From Pyropia haitanensis (taxonomy: Eukaryota > Rhodophyta > Bangiophyceae > Bangiales > Bangiaceae): a DNA stretch of 64,000 nucleotides. Shown here piece after piece: positions 41,372-52,000 of the stretch (within the stretch, counting starts at the first letter, position 1; each line of letters opens with the position of its first letter). The notes below the pieces were generated by a model. The model saw only the letters and a program-made list of their open reading frames with translations. It did not search any database and had not been told where the DNA came from. The stretch covers positions 1,744,875-1,808,874 of the forward strand of contig SDUX01000005.1 in the NCBI GenBank assembly GCA_008729055.1. Reading direction: 5' to 3'. The position numbers and the translations under genes are program-made.

Positions 41372-43183
41372 CTACCACCAGAAAGCGTACTCTGAACCAT
41401 AGTCGACAATCAATTCTTCGCCTTCCATGATCAGTTTGGATCGGCATGGCGGGCGGGGGGAGCGACGCCGGCGCGGCGGCAGCAGCACCCGCCACCGTTG
41501 CCACCGGCGTACCCGCCCCGGTCGGCCCAGGCCGCCGGGCGAGAGCGGCGGGGACAACCCCCCCTCCATGGCGTCGGCAGCCGCCGTGGCGGGGGGCGCA
41601 GCCGCGACCGCCGCGGCGGCAGGGGTGGGGGAGGCGGGCACGGGGTTGGGGCGGCCCTGCACAGGGGCACTGGCCGCGTCGGCGTCGCCAGCCCCCTCGA
41701 CGCCCTCCATCGGGGCGGGCATCGCCGTCGCGCCCGCCGGCAGGACGATGGCAGCGGGCGCAGCCGCGGCAGGGCCGTGGCCAGCACGACGGCGCCGCGA
41801 CCGCGGGCGGCTGCCGCCGGTTGTCCCACCGGCGGTGGCCGCGTCGGCGGGGCCGCCGGCCGTGGCAGCGTGCGGGGCAGCCGCAGGGGTGGCCCTTTCC
41901 ATGGCGCTGGCAGTGGCGACGGCCGGCGCCGGACCGCCAGCCGGTGCCCCGTTGAGGGCGACGGCGGCGACGACGGCGGCAGCAGGCATCGCTGGCGCCG
42001 CGGGCGCGGTCGTCCCCCCGGCATGCGCCGCCAACGCGCCCTCCAGCTGGGCGCGCAGCGACGAGCGAAGGTGAAGGGGTATCGCCGGCCGCACCGCCAG
42101 CTGCTCGAGCTTCACCATGAGGCGGTTGCGGCAAAAGTCCGCCGCCACCCCCGCCACGTCGGCGCCGGATAGGCTCGCCCGGTGGCGCGATACGAGAAGC
42201 CAGCGACTCCACGGGTCGGCGCCAGGCAGCACGCACAGCTCCAACGCGGCGGGGCCGGCGCGCACCGCGGCACGAAACGCGTCGGCCGCGGTGGCCACCA
42301 CCATCATCGCGGCGGTGGTGCCAAAGCGGTCGACGTCCGCCACGTGGCGGACGTCGACTTCAGTGAGGTCCGCTACCGCCGCGCAGAGGCGGTAGGCGCG
42401 GGCGTCGCGGGACACCCCCGAGACTTCAATCGTCTCGAAAAGAACCGCCAACGCCGGCCGCGGCCGGCTGCGGGTGAGCTCGGCCGCGGCCGCGGCAGCA
42501 GGCGCGGCGGCGTCAGCGGGAGAGGGCGGAACAGCACCTGCCCCCCCCCCAAACGCCCCGTCCACACCGCCACTACGGTCGCCACCCGCCCCACCCCGCA
42601 CCGCACGCACACTGCCAGCACGGCTGCCGGCGCGGCCGCCAGCACCCCCGTCCGCACGCCCGTCATCCCTCGTGGTAGCCGCACCGTTCTCACGCGCGCG
42701 CTCATCTTGACTTTCTGGTCCTTCCGCTCCCGCTCCCTCAGGGACCACGGCGCGGGCAGGGGCGGGGGGAGACAGGGCACTCGTGGCGGCAGGGGCGGGG
42801 GCCGGAGCCCCCCCCCAACACCGCGTGCGTGGGCAGGGGCAAAGTCCCCTCCCCGGCGCGCCCGGGCGCCGCGCCGCACCACCTCCACCCAGGCGCCACT
42901 CTGCCTCCCAGCACGGGGGACACGGGGACCCCCAGGCAGAGCGGCGCCGGCCGACCCGGGGCCACCAGCACCCCCCCCCCCACACCCTCCCCGCACCCGC
43001 CCTGGCCTCGCCCACTCCCGCCGTCTTGACCTTGAGAAGGAAGAGCGCCAGCACGTCCGCCGTCTTGTCCCGCTTTCCGACCACCGTGACCGTCTCGTCC
43101 GCCGTCCCGCCCTCGGCCACCTTGACCAGCTTCCGCACGTCCGCCTGCCGCCCCACCCCGCGCAACCGCACCTCCCACGGCAC
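41372..43183 (-). CDS. hypothetical protein with a SET-like C-terminal tail
   Basis: 603-aa frame beginning with GTG at 43183; directly upstream is an in-frame TAG (43184-43186), and sensible sequence in the same frame before it (LVPTLTLAVL) suggests the real gene starts further out. Residues near 245-375 form the only folded-looking part: LFETIEVSGVSRDARAYRLC, DVRHVADVDRFGTTAAMMVV, then ADFCRNRLMVKLEQLAV. This looks like an RNA-binding or gag-like domain, but that is a guess. Ala/Pro/Gly-rich linkers surround it. The extreme C-terminus reads MEGEELIVDYGSEYAFW, matching the final GEEL-x-DYG-x-x-Y motif of SET methyltransferase domains, and is less GC-rich than the rest. The rest of a SET domain is missing, so this may be a domain fragment or coincidence. 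Confidence 0.4.
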   Translation of the reverse strand: MPWEVRLRGVGRQADVRKLVKVAEGGTADETVTVVGKRDKTADVLALFLLKVKTAGVGEARAGAGRVWGGGCWWPRVGRRRSAWGSPCPPCWEAEWRLGGGGAARRPGAPGRGLCPCPRTRCWGGAPAPAPAATSALSPPAPARAVVPEGAGAEGPESQDERARENGAATTRDDGRADGGAGGRAGSRAGSVRAVRGGAGGDRSGGVDGAFGGGAGAVPPSPADAAAPAAAAAAELTRSRPRPALAVLFETIEVSGVSRDARAYRLCAAVADLTEVDVRHVADVDRFGTTAAMMVVATAADAFRAAVRAGPAALELCVLPGADPWSRWLLVSRHRASLSGADVAGVAADFCRNRLMVKLEQLAVRPAIPLHLRSSLRAQLEGALAAHAGGTTAPAAPAMPAAAVVAAVALNGAPAGGPAPAVATASAMERATPAAAPHAATAGGPADAATAGGTTGGSRPRSRRRRAGHGPAAAAPAAIVLPAGATAMPAPMEGVEGAGDADAASAPVQGRPNPVPASPTPAAAAVAAAPPATAAADAMEGGLSPPLSPGGLGRPGRVRRWQRWRVLLPPRRRRSPRPPCRSKLIMEGEELIVDYGSEYAFWW

Positions 43184-45460
43184 CTACAGCACGGCGAGGG
43201 TGAGCGTCGGGACCAGCACCCCCCGCCGGCCCAGCCCCCGCCCGCGACGCCGCCGCAACCGCGCCACAAGCCAAGAGGAGGGCAGACGCAGCCGACCGCC
43301 GAGCGCTGCCAGCCGCCGTCACAGCAGGCGCCGCCACCCCCGCGGGCGGCGGCGCCGAACACCCCGCAGAGAGGGGCGGGACGAAGCCAGCCCCGCCGCC
43401 AGCTGCGGCTCAGCTCCCCCTGGACGCCCCCAGGGGGCCGCCACAGTCGTAGCCGCCCCCCCCCGCGCGGAAGGAAGCGTCTTCACCGGAAAACCGCGCA
43501 GCAGAGCGTACAACCGCCGATGAGTTTGGTGCCGACAACGGGGAAACCCCAACCGCCGCCATCTTATTGGCCCACGTCCGCAGACGTTCCGGGGTGTTGT
43601 CACGATCACGACTTGTGACGATGCAGGACTTTTCTTGCCTTTCCAATGCACTGCTCCAACTCAGTGCTCTCCGGTTTCACCGCAGTAATGAGGCTTGTAG
43701 AGCCTCATGAATCCGGAGCTCATTTGCCCCCGACAAACTATCGCCACCGAGGTCGGACTAACGCATATGTTTTAAAGAGCTTGTGAGCGATAGTGTAGCA
43801 ATGGCCCACGAGCTCATTAAATTATCTCGATGACCATAGTCCCAGGAGCTCGCACGAGCTTATCTGAAGAGTTTCTTCCGGTCTCATGCCTGCTCTCCTC
43901 CGCAGTGATTCAAGACTGACACTTATGTTCATCGTAAATCTACTGACACGAGCTCTACACGCGAATGGAGTGCTGCGTTCATCCACTGCGGCAGTCGCAC
44001 GTGGACGTCGATCAAACAGCGGACGCACTCAATCAAACGGAGAGGTGAATGCGTCGCCACCATCACCAAGCAAAGAGACAAAGCAAAACAAACGCGTCAG
44101 TTACCACCACCAAACGGACACGCCACTCATCACAACCGGATCCATATGCACCCCTCCCCTCCACCCTCGCACCAATAACACACTCTGAGCAGTCCCCGCA
44201 CCGAGCGACGCACATGCAGCCCCTCGCTGGTGCAATACGCGTCCCCCTACGGTGTGGCACGTAATCATTCGCTGCAGCAGTCACACGTGGACGTCGATCA
44301 AACAACGGACGCACTCAATCAAGCGGAGAGGTGAATGCGTCGCCACCATCACCAAGCAAAGAGAGACGAAGCAAAACAAACGCGTCAGTCCCCACCAGGA
44401 GACGGGCACGCCACCCATCCCAATCAGATACACACGAACATTCCCCACCGTCCCTCTCACGCGAGACGGGCTCTCAAAGCAGTGGCCAACTCACTGCAGC
44501 GGTCAGGAAGCAGCAGCTATATGCGCACTGCACGGAGTCATCCCCACATAGGCGGGCGTGATCCGCCCGCGGAGCGTAGAACGACGGTCGCGGCCCGGTT
44601 GCAAGGTGGGATGGGGTGCGCGTGGCGCTGCTGCGCCGCCCACAAGACAGCAGACACAGACCGCGCGCGCGAGAAGCGCGGTCGCTGCTGCGACGCCACG
44701 TCCCCCTGTTACTGTCGCGTGCTGGCAGGATCATCCAAAATTGCACATCCGCATTGTAAGCAACTAACGGGCCGCTGGCGTTCTCTCGGCCCTGGGTGCG
44801 AAGTAATTCGTGCCGGCAGTTATTGCAGCAACGCTGTTTCGGCAACGAACGACCAGCGGGAGGAGGGGGCAACGGGCGCCGCGGAACGGCTGGGACTTGA
44901 ACGTGCCCGCAGCCTGACACCCTGCCAGGTTGTGACCTGTCAAGGCCTACCAGGGCTCCCAGACACAAGCTCTCATGTCAACGAGCTCCAAGAATCGAAA
45001 TGACAGGATCTTTTTTCGCCTTGTGGCACATATAGGGACTGCGGGGACACCTTGCAATGAGCTCCATTACGCTTGTCAAGTGAAGAGGTTTGTAGGAGCT
45101 CGTATTAAGGACTCATATCCCCTTGGAATTTTCGCTAGGACAAAATTGCTTATACTCCCTCGAGCAGCTATCTCTCAAGCTCTCAAATCCTCTCATCAGA
45201 TTCACAAGGATTCTGGAGCTTGTGAGAGAAGATCGCGTGGTCCTGTGCCTCCAAATGCGCTCAGTATGGCGATTGTCTCTGTCCGCACTTCTGGTCCGCA
45301 CATTGAGAAAGCAGGAGATCGCGCGAGTCGCACTGAAAGCCAACGAACTATATTTTTGTTGAGACTGGATGTGTGAGTCCCGTCCACCTGAACCATGTTC
45401 AGCCTGGTGTCTCGATGCTCGATGAAGGCTCACCGCGCGATCCGTCCTCCACCTCGTTGA
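43184..45460. other. left flank of MULE-B with a duplicated 150-bp segment
   Basis: A segment beginning CGTGGACGTCGATCAAAC occurs at about 43999 and again, diverged, at about 44287 (period about 288 bp, similarity about 150 bp through GAATGCGTCGCCACC and AAACAAACGCGTCAG). 43650-43880 and 45000-45400 are less GC-rich, with many GAGCTC sites. No protein recognised. Confidence 0.5.
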
Positions 45461-45480
45461 CCGTTGACAGAGTTCTGTCC

Positions 45481-46347
45481 ATAGGGATAGTTTTTGGATA
45501 GGATGTGCAGGTTAGCATTCGACGCCAGGATAGGATTCCAGTGGTGTACGTGGCTAATTTGACGGCGGCTGCAGTGTGCTTGCGGCCGCAGCTATGGGAT
45601 GTCACATGCGGACCAATGAGTGAGTGACATTGCGCGACGTCGGTGATTGTATGTCACACGGGTACCTGACTGGCGTTTCCGAGGCGTGCTGGCCGTGCCG
45701 TACCGGACTGTCAGAGACCTGTGTGGAGGGTGGTGCTCGAGCGTATCTCGGGCCCGTTGCGTGCGCGCACCTGCGCTTTAAGTGCGTGCGGGAGAGGGGG
45801 GGCTTGGACCGAGCGTGCCCGTGTGGGTGCGCCTACGTGCCGCTGGGGGCCATGCGTGCACGGGTGCCCGTGTGGGCACGCGTGCGTGCCCTCGGCGTGG
45901 GGGCCTGTGCCGGCTCTACATGAGCGCGGGCACGGTGCCCGAGGGAAGCAAGTGCGCGGAAAAGAAGAAGCACGAATACGAAGAAGAAGAAGGACTATGG
46001 GATTTCTGTGTCTGGGGTGCGCACGGACGTCGGCCGCCCCTATTGCACGGATCCGCGGCCGGTTGCAGGCCACTAGTCTGATACCCGTTCCGCCGATACT
46101 GCCATAGTGTAACGGTGTATCGCTAAGAGAAATTCAAATTGCGAAGTTCATATTTCACGTCCACCGCACGCAACTCATATCTCCCCGACCCCCCCGCAAC
46201 ACCAAAGCAACGCGGTCGCCCGTGTCAGCCAATTATCGAGCAAGAATGCATGATAAAAATATCTCGCCGACGCGACCCGCACGAGCCGCGACGCGGACAC
46301 GACGAACGGGTCCACACACGAGCCACACGCGCGGTCGCACATACGTA
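45481..46347. other. left arm of MULE-B
   Basis: No protein recognised. 45720-45930 is rich in short GTGC/GCAC-type repeats. CGCAC at 46348-46352 is the left target duplication of element 2. Confidence 0.4.
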
Positions 46348-46352
46348 CGCAC

Positions 46353-46973
46353 TGTAGCGTTTGGGGCCTCTGGTGGCGGCCTGACGAGGCCTACGTTGCG
46401 GCGGCCCCGCGTTACCTGGCGGCCCGCGGTGGCATGGTGGCGGACTCGATCCGGGTGGCGGTTGTGGCGGCCCTTCCCCTGGTTGGACTTGGTGGCCTGC
46501 TACTTACGGTTTCTCTTGCATTTGTTCTGATCGATTTTCACTGCGTGATTTCGTGCTTTTCGCCCTTTTTTCCCATTGGGTTTTTGGGCGGATTGTATCT
46601 GTGTGAGGGTTTTTCGCTTGCATCTGAGTGGAGGGATTTTAGCGTGGAGCGGGGTGCCCCGGCGGGGCAGGTGCACGCTGGCACTTGGCCCGCTGGAGGC
46701 GCCCCTGAGAGGGGTCGCCCTGGTGGCCCCTCGGGGGGTGGTGTGGAGAGCTCTTAGGGGCTTGGCCCGCGGGCCACGTGAGATCCACCTTGTAAAACAA
46801 CGTTGCTTTAGGTTCTCCTTCCCCTTGGGCTTTAGCCTTTTCCCTTACCTCTGGCTGTTGAGGTGGGCAAGTGTGTGTGGGACTCCCTGGCCCGTTCCTT
46901 CTGGTAGCCCTCTGTTCTCTGGCGGTGGCGACGCGGGGCGGACAAAGGCCGCAGAACGGCCAATAACGCTACA
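46353..46973 (+). repeat. 5' LTR of element 2
   Basis: 621 bp, TG...CA ends, unrelated in sequence to the element 1 LTR. A frame is open across much of it (a hydrophobic VAALPLVGLGGLLLTVSLAF stretch), and the gag frame is also open here, but I see no reason to call a gene within the LTR. Confidence 0.95.
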
Positions 46974-46977
46974 TGAA

Positions 46978-46995
46978 TGGTGGAGCAGCAGGGGA
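46978..46995 (+). promoter_or_regulatory. primer-binding site of element 2
   Basis: TGGTGGAGCAGCAGGGGA, 4 nt after the LTR, identical over 18 bases to the element 1 site. Confidence 0.85.
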
Positions 46996-47124
46996 GGGGC
47001 AACATCATCTCCTGAACCAGGACGCCCTTCTTCTTTTTCTTTTGTAGCGGGCCATCTTTGTTCTTCGGTTCCTGTTCTTCTCTTGAGCTACAAGGGGCCT
47101 ACCAGTCGAGATTCGACGGCCAAC

Positions 47125-49032
47125 ATGGCGGATCTCTCTCCCGGTGGCAGGGGCCGCGGTGCGCCGTCGGACGTGTCCCGAGTCACTCCTGCGGGTGGCG
47201 GAGGCCCGACGGCCGGTCGTGGTCGTGGTGGGCCAACGGGGATTCCCCTCCGCCGCTCTCTTACTCCGCCCTACGGGGGGCCTCGCCGTGGCTCTCCATC
47301 TTTGGGGCCAATTGAACTACGGTCGGTCCTCGATGACTTTCGGACGGACATCTTGGCCGAGGTGTCCCGCGCGGTGACGGCCAGCCAAGCCGCCATCACG
47401 CCGTCGGTTGCTGAAGATCAAGTGGGCCAACCGGCGGAAGCCGGTGGGTCCCGCACAAGCAAGAAAGAGGGTGGCCCCAAGGCCCGACACCGCTCGCGGC
47501 GTCGCCGACACTCCTCGTCGGGCTCTTCTGGGGAGTCGTCGTCCTCGTTGGCCAACGAGGATGACGTGGGCCGTCATAATCAAGGTGAATCGCCGACCTC
47601 CGGAGGCCCTCAAGTTATCGCGGCGGCCGACGATCGCTTTTCGCGGGTGCTGGACTACAACACCTACCGCCTCCGGAACCGGACCGAGGCCTATGGGGCC
47701 AAGGAAGCCGGCAAGGTGGGGCGGATGGCCAAGAACATGAAACACTCTTTTGGGGGCATTCTTCCCTTTTCGGGCAAGGAGCCTTTGAAGGTCTTCTCAT
47801 GGCTTCGCAAGTTTACCAAGGCCTGCGACGACAACGGTGTTTCGGAGGGGATGGCCCTCTACGTGGTTCCCCACTTCCTTTCCGGGGACGCAGAGGCCCG
47901 ATACACGCGGGGCCTCCCTGACTCTACGGGTGCCACAAGCGGGGCGGCCATCACTTCCTACCCCGAGGCCATCAACTGGTTCTTGGAGACTTACGCGGAG
48001 CCCCACACGTTGGCCCTGGCGCAGGACAAGTTAAGTCGGGCGATCAAGGAGGCCGACGAGTCCGTCGAGGCCTTTTCCCTTCGGCTACGTGGCCTCTCGG
48101 AGTCCTGCGGGAATATCCACTCGGAGGGCACCATGAAGCAGCAGCTCATTCAAGGCCTACCGGAGTTCCTTCGGACGGACGCGTTTGTCTACAACGAGCC
48201 CTCGTGCACCTACCAGAGGCTGGTCACCTATACGGCCGGCAAGTTCAAGGCGGCCAAGGATGTGATCGAGTTGGCGAAGGGGAGCTCCAAGGAGTCGGAT
48301 GGAGGCCGACGGTCTTCGTTTGGCCCCCGCCCGGCGACCCCCCGGCCACGACTTCGAATGATGGCCATGGATGCGATGGAAGGCCGTCAAGAGATTGATC
48401 AAGGCACGTCGGGCCGACGGGATGGACGGGCGACTTCGTCCGAGTGGGCGTATGAGCCCGCCACTCGTCGTCACCTGGCGGCTCGGACGCCGGAGGCCCG
48501 TGGGCCTCCACGTTGTTACGTGTGCTGGGAGGCCGGTCACATGGCCCACCAGTGCCCCAAGTTTTCGGCCGTCCAGCGCGACCAAGTGGTGAAGGCCCGC
48601 GATGCCTTCCTCAACTCTACGCGGGGCCACAAGAAGGTGGCCGACGAGGCCAGCTACCGCGCGCAGCGGGACGTCAATCGACGGACCCGCATCGCCGTGG
48701 TGCAGGCCCTAGTGGACGGGATTGATCAGTCCGACGAGGAGGAGAACGCCCGTCGGGAGGCCCACGTGACGCGGGCCAAGCCGGCCGGCCCTCCCCCGTC
48801 GTCGGGGGAAGCCTTGCGGGGAGTGGGTTTTCGCCTACTCCCCGCCCCTGGGATAGAACCTGCACGCCTACTACGTTTGCATCTACGACTTCCCGTTGCC
48901 CTCCGGTACTCCGCCGTCGGGCCCCTGCTTATGGGCCGGAGGAGTACCATCGTGGGGCCCCCTATGCGTTTAAGGGGACCCTCCTTGTTCTTCGTAAGAG
49001 AAACTTTGAGATTGAGACGGCCATCCAGTTGA
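47125..49032 (+). CDS. gag: element 2 gag
   Basis: ATG at 47125 (MADLSPGGRGRG), stop at 49030. N-terminal Gly/Arg/Pro-rich region, a DDFRTDILAEVSRAVTASQA helix, then the capsid domain (KEPLKVFSWLRKFTKACDDN ... GLPEFLRTDAF), which parallels element 1 gag (KDPLAIFGFLSTFKKACDAA). Near the C-terminus is a zinc knuckle CYVCWEAGHMAHQC (C-x2-C-x4-H-x4-C). Its last 100 codons overlap the pol frame. No internal stop is present, unlike element 1. The upstream frame is open into the LTR, but the ATG at 47125 is the sensible start. Confidence 0.85.
   Translation: MADLSPGGRGRGAPSDVSRVTPAGGGGPTAGRGRGGPTGIPLRRSLTPPYGGPRRGSPSLGPIELRSVLDDFRTDILAEVSRAVTASQAAITPSVAEDQVGQPAEAGGSRTSKKEGGPKARHRSRRRRHSSSGSSGESSSSLANEDDVGRHNQGESPTSGGPQVIAAADDRFSRVLDYNTYRLRNRTEAYGAKEAGKVGRMAKNMKHSFGGILPFSGKEPLKVFSWLRKFTKACDDNGVSEGMALYVVPHFLSGDAEARYTRGLPDSTGATSGAAITSYPEAINWFLETYAEPHTLALAQDKLSRAIKEADESVEAFSLRLRGLSESCGNIHSEGTMKQQLIQGLPEFLRTDAFVYNEPSCTYQRLVTYTAGKFKAAKDVIELAKGSSKESDGGRRSSFGPRPATPRPRLRMMAMDAMEGRQEIDQGTSGRRDGRATSSEWAYEPATRRHLAARTPEARGPPRCYVCWEAGHMAHQCPKFSAVQRDQVVKARDAFLNSTRGHKKVADEASYRAQRDVNRRTRIAVVQALVDGIDQSDEEENARREAHVTRAKPAGPPPSSGEALRGVGFRLLPAPGIEPARLLRLHLRLPVALRYSAVGPLLMGRRSTIVGPPMRLRGPSLFFVRETLRLRRPSS
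48825..48831 (+). promoter_or_regulatory. candidate -1 frameshift heptamer of element 2
   Basis: GGGTTTT is in gag phase as G GGT TTT, inside the gag/pol overlap (the pol frame is open from 48726). It fits X-XXY-YYZ, but unlike element 1 it is about 200 nt before the gag stop, so the assignment is weaker. Confidence 0.5.
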
Positions 49033-52000
49033 CTCATCGGCACAAGGCCCAACCAACCCGGGCAGTCTTGGACACCGGCGCGGGCCCAAGCGTTATCCGT
49101 GAGGACTTCCTCCCCGAGGGCTGGCGGCGCTACGCTTACCGGCCCCCGAAGTCAACCCGAGCGTGCGACGCCTCGGGGCAACTACTACGGGCCTGCGCGG
49201 TGCTCGAGACGACCGTCCTCGTGAAGGGAAAGGCCATGGTGTCCTCCTTTTTGGTTGTCAAGGCCCTCTCCGTCCCTGTTATCCTTGGGATGGACTTCCA
49301 AAAGGAGTACGTGTAGGCCATCTACCCGGGGACGGAGGCCGTCCTGTGGTATGACGGTTCCCTCACTTCGGCCGTCAGGGCGTGGACGGGCGAGGAACAA
49401 GCGGCCCCGCAGCAGAGGGCCCCTTCCCTACGACTTGACCCGGCCGCGCTAAGCCTTTCCCGGTCGGTCACCGTTGAGCCCTACTTTGTCCAGGCTGTCT
49501 TTGGCCATTGCGGGACGACGGGGCGGTGCCTACTACGGGAACGGCCAGCCAAGATGGCCGAGAAGGGGATTTTATTACACAACGCGTTGGCCGACGTCAA
49601 GGGCCGACAAGACTTCCGGTTCTACTTGACCAACATCACCGCGAGGCCTGCCAACCTCCCCAAGGGCTTCGTCGTGGGCCTTGTTGAGCCCTACCACGGG
49701 CCCGTCTACGAGGCCGACGATGGGACGTGCTCACCGCTCGGTGAAGGGGCCGACACGGTAGCAGCGGTGACTCAAGGGCCGCAGGCCGACGGTGGTGGAT
49801 CGCATGGGCCCAGTCTCAACCCAGGACAGGCCCCCGACGCTCCTCATCCGCCGGACGAATCCGCGGCCCAAGGTCAAGACGGCCCCAAGTTGCCACGGGT
49901 GGCCTACGAGTTGATCCCCCCCGAGTTGCATGAGGCCGTCCGAGATTTGGTCGGCCGCTACCAAGGATTATGGGACAGGACTCTGGGCCGCATGGACATC
50001 ACGCCGCACCGGATCACGTTGGCCCCGGGGTCTCGACCCGTGCGTTCACAACCTTACCGGACGGGCCTCTACCACCGAGGGCTCATCGCGGACCAAGTGG
50101 CCAAGCAACTCAAGCTGGGCTTCATCGAGCCCTCGCAGGCCGAGTGGTCCTTCCCGGTGGTCATCGTCCCCAAGCCCGACGGGTCTCCGAGGTTCTGCGT
50201 GGACTACAGAACGCTCAACGACATGACGGTCAAAGACACGTACCCTCTGCCCAGGATGGACGACTGTATTGACTTCTTGGGCGAGGCCACCGTGTTTTCC
50301 GTGTTGGACTGTAACGTGGTCTATTGGCAGATCCCGGTGGCCGTCGAGGACCAGGACAAGACTACGTTTACGTGCCACGAGGGGACCTAGAGATACGTTC
50401 GCCTTCCCTTCGGCCTCACCATTGCACCCGCGACCTTCCAGCGGGCCATCGACATGCTCCTCGCGGGCCTTAAGTGGAAGTCCGTGCTTGTCTACCTGGA
50501 CGACGTGATCGTCTTCTCAAGATCGGCCCAAGAGCACGTGGGCCACCTGGAGGAGGTCTTCTCGTTGATTGCTAAGGCCGGCATATCCCTCAAGGCCAGC
50601 AAGTGTTTCCTCTTCCAGGAGGAGGTCGAGTATCTGGGCCACATCGTCGGCAAGGGCCACGTCAGGGTGAACGAGAAGAACCTCGTGGGGCTACGGAAAG
50701 CCGAGCCCCCAACGACCAAGAAGAGCCTGCGAAGTTTCCTTGGCATGTGTAATGTCTATCGGAGGTTTGTGAAGGACTACGCCGCCGTCGCCAGGCCGTT
50801 GACGGCCCTCACAAGTTCTAAGGTGGCCGACCCGCTGCCCAAGTTCAATGAGGAGCAGGTCAAAGCCTTCGAAGATCTCAAGTGGCGGCTGACCCACACG
50901 CCCATTTTGGCCTTGCCGCGACGGACGGGCCAATATACCGTGGACACCGACGCCAGTGCGGCCCAAGTGGGCTGCGTCTTGCTTCAAGAGCAACCCGGAG
51001 GCGGCCACAAGCCCGTCGGGTACTGGAGCAGGCCCCTGTCGTCGGCCGAGAGGAACTACAGCACGACGGAGCGGGAGGGCCTTGCCGTCGTGTGGGCCCA
51101 CTTTCTCCTTCGGCCCTTCATGTTGGGAACACGGTTTATTGTGCGGACAGACCACACGGCCCTCAAGTGGATGCTCCACATGGACGGGGCTCACGGCCGG
51201 CTAGCCCAATGGAGGTTACGGTTGGCCGAGTTTGACTACCTGGTGGAGACCCGGAGCGGGGCGGCCCACCATGCGGCGGACACGATGTCGAGGCTGACTA
51301 CCTCGGGGGCTGACCTGAGCCCCGTCCCGGAGGAGATCCCGTGCCTCACACTGGCCAACTTTGCTCGCGGGTGGGTGGCCCCCGACCCCAAGACCAACAA
51401 GGGCTACCCCCCGCTGACGCTCGAGAGGCTTGTGAAGGCCCAATCGACGGACATCCGCTGCCAGTCTGTGAGGGCCGAGATGGACAAGAACACCCACTCA
51501 AGGTTCGGGGAGACCCCCGATGGCCTACTCGTCCGGCTGAGCCCTTTGGACAAGTCGGTCCAAGTTTATGTGCCGGAGGGCCTACGCCAAGAAGTTCTCA
51601 CTCTGGAACACACGCCGGCCCACGCCGGCCACCCCGGGGTCAACAAGATGTACGCCTCCATGCGGCGGACCTACTACTGGGAGGCCATGGCGGCCGACGT
51701 GTACGACTTTGTGGCCAACTGCGATGTGTGCGCGAAGAGCAAGGTTAGAGGCCGTCGACGGACAGCCCCGCTACGCCTCTCCTCCGCGTCGGAGGCCCTC
51801 GCGGACGTGTGCCTGGATTCGTTGGGCCCACTGCCCACAACGGCCAGCGGCAACCGTTTCCTGTTGGTCATCGTGGACCGCTTCTCCAAGCTTACGCGGG
51901 TGGCCCCCATCCCCCGGGAAAACGCGGAGACAGTGGCCTCGGCGTTTTGCGACACGTGGGTGGCCTCTTATGGGCCCCCCGACACGTTGTAGACGGATAA

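Noticed and set aside
42182..43618. 478-aa plus-strand ORF
   Set aside because: Opposite the SET-tail ORF; its product is low-complexity Pro/Arg/Thr.
46353..47124. gag start inside the element 2 LTR
   Set aside because: The frame is open there, but the primer-binding site lies in between and the first sensible ATG is 47125.
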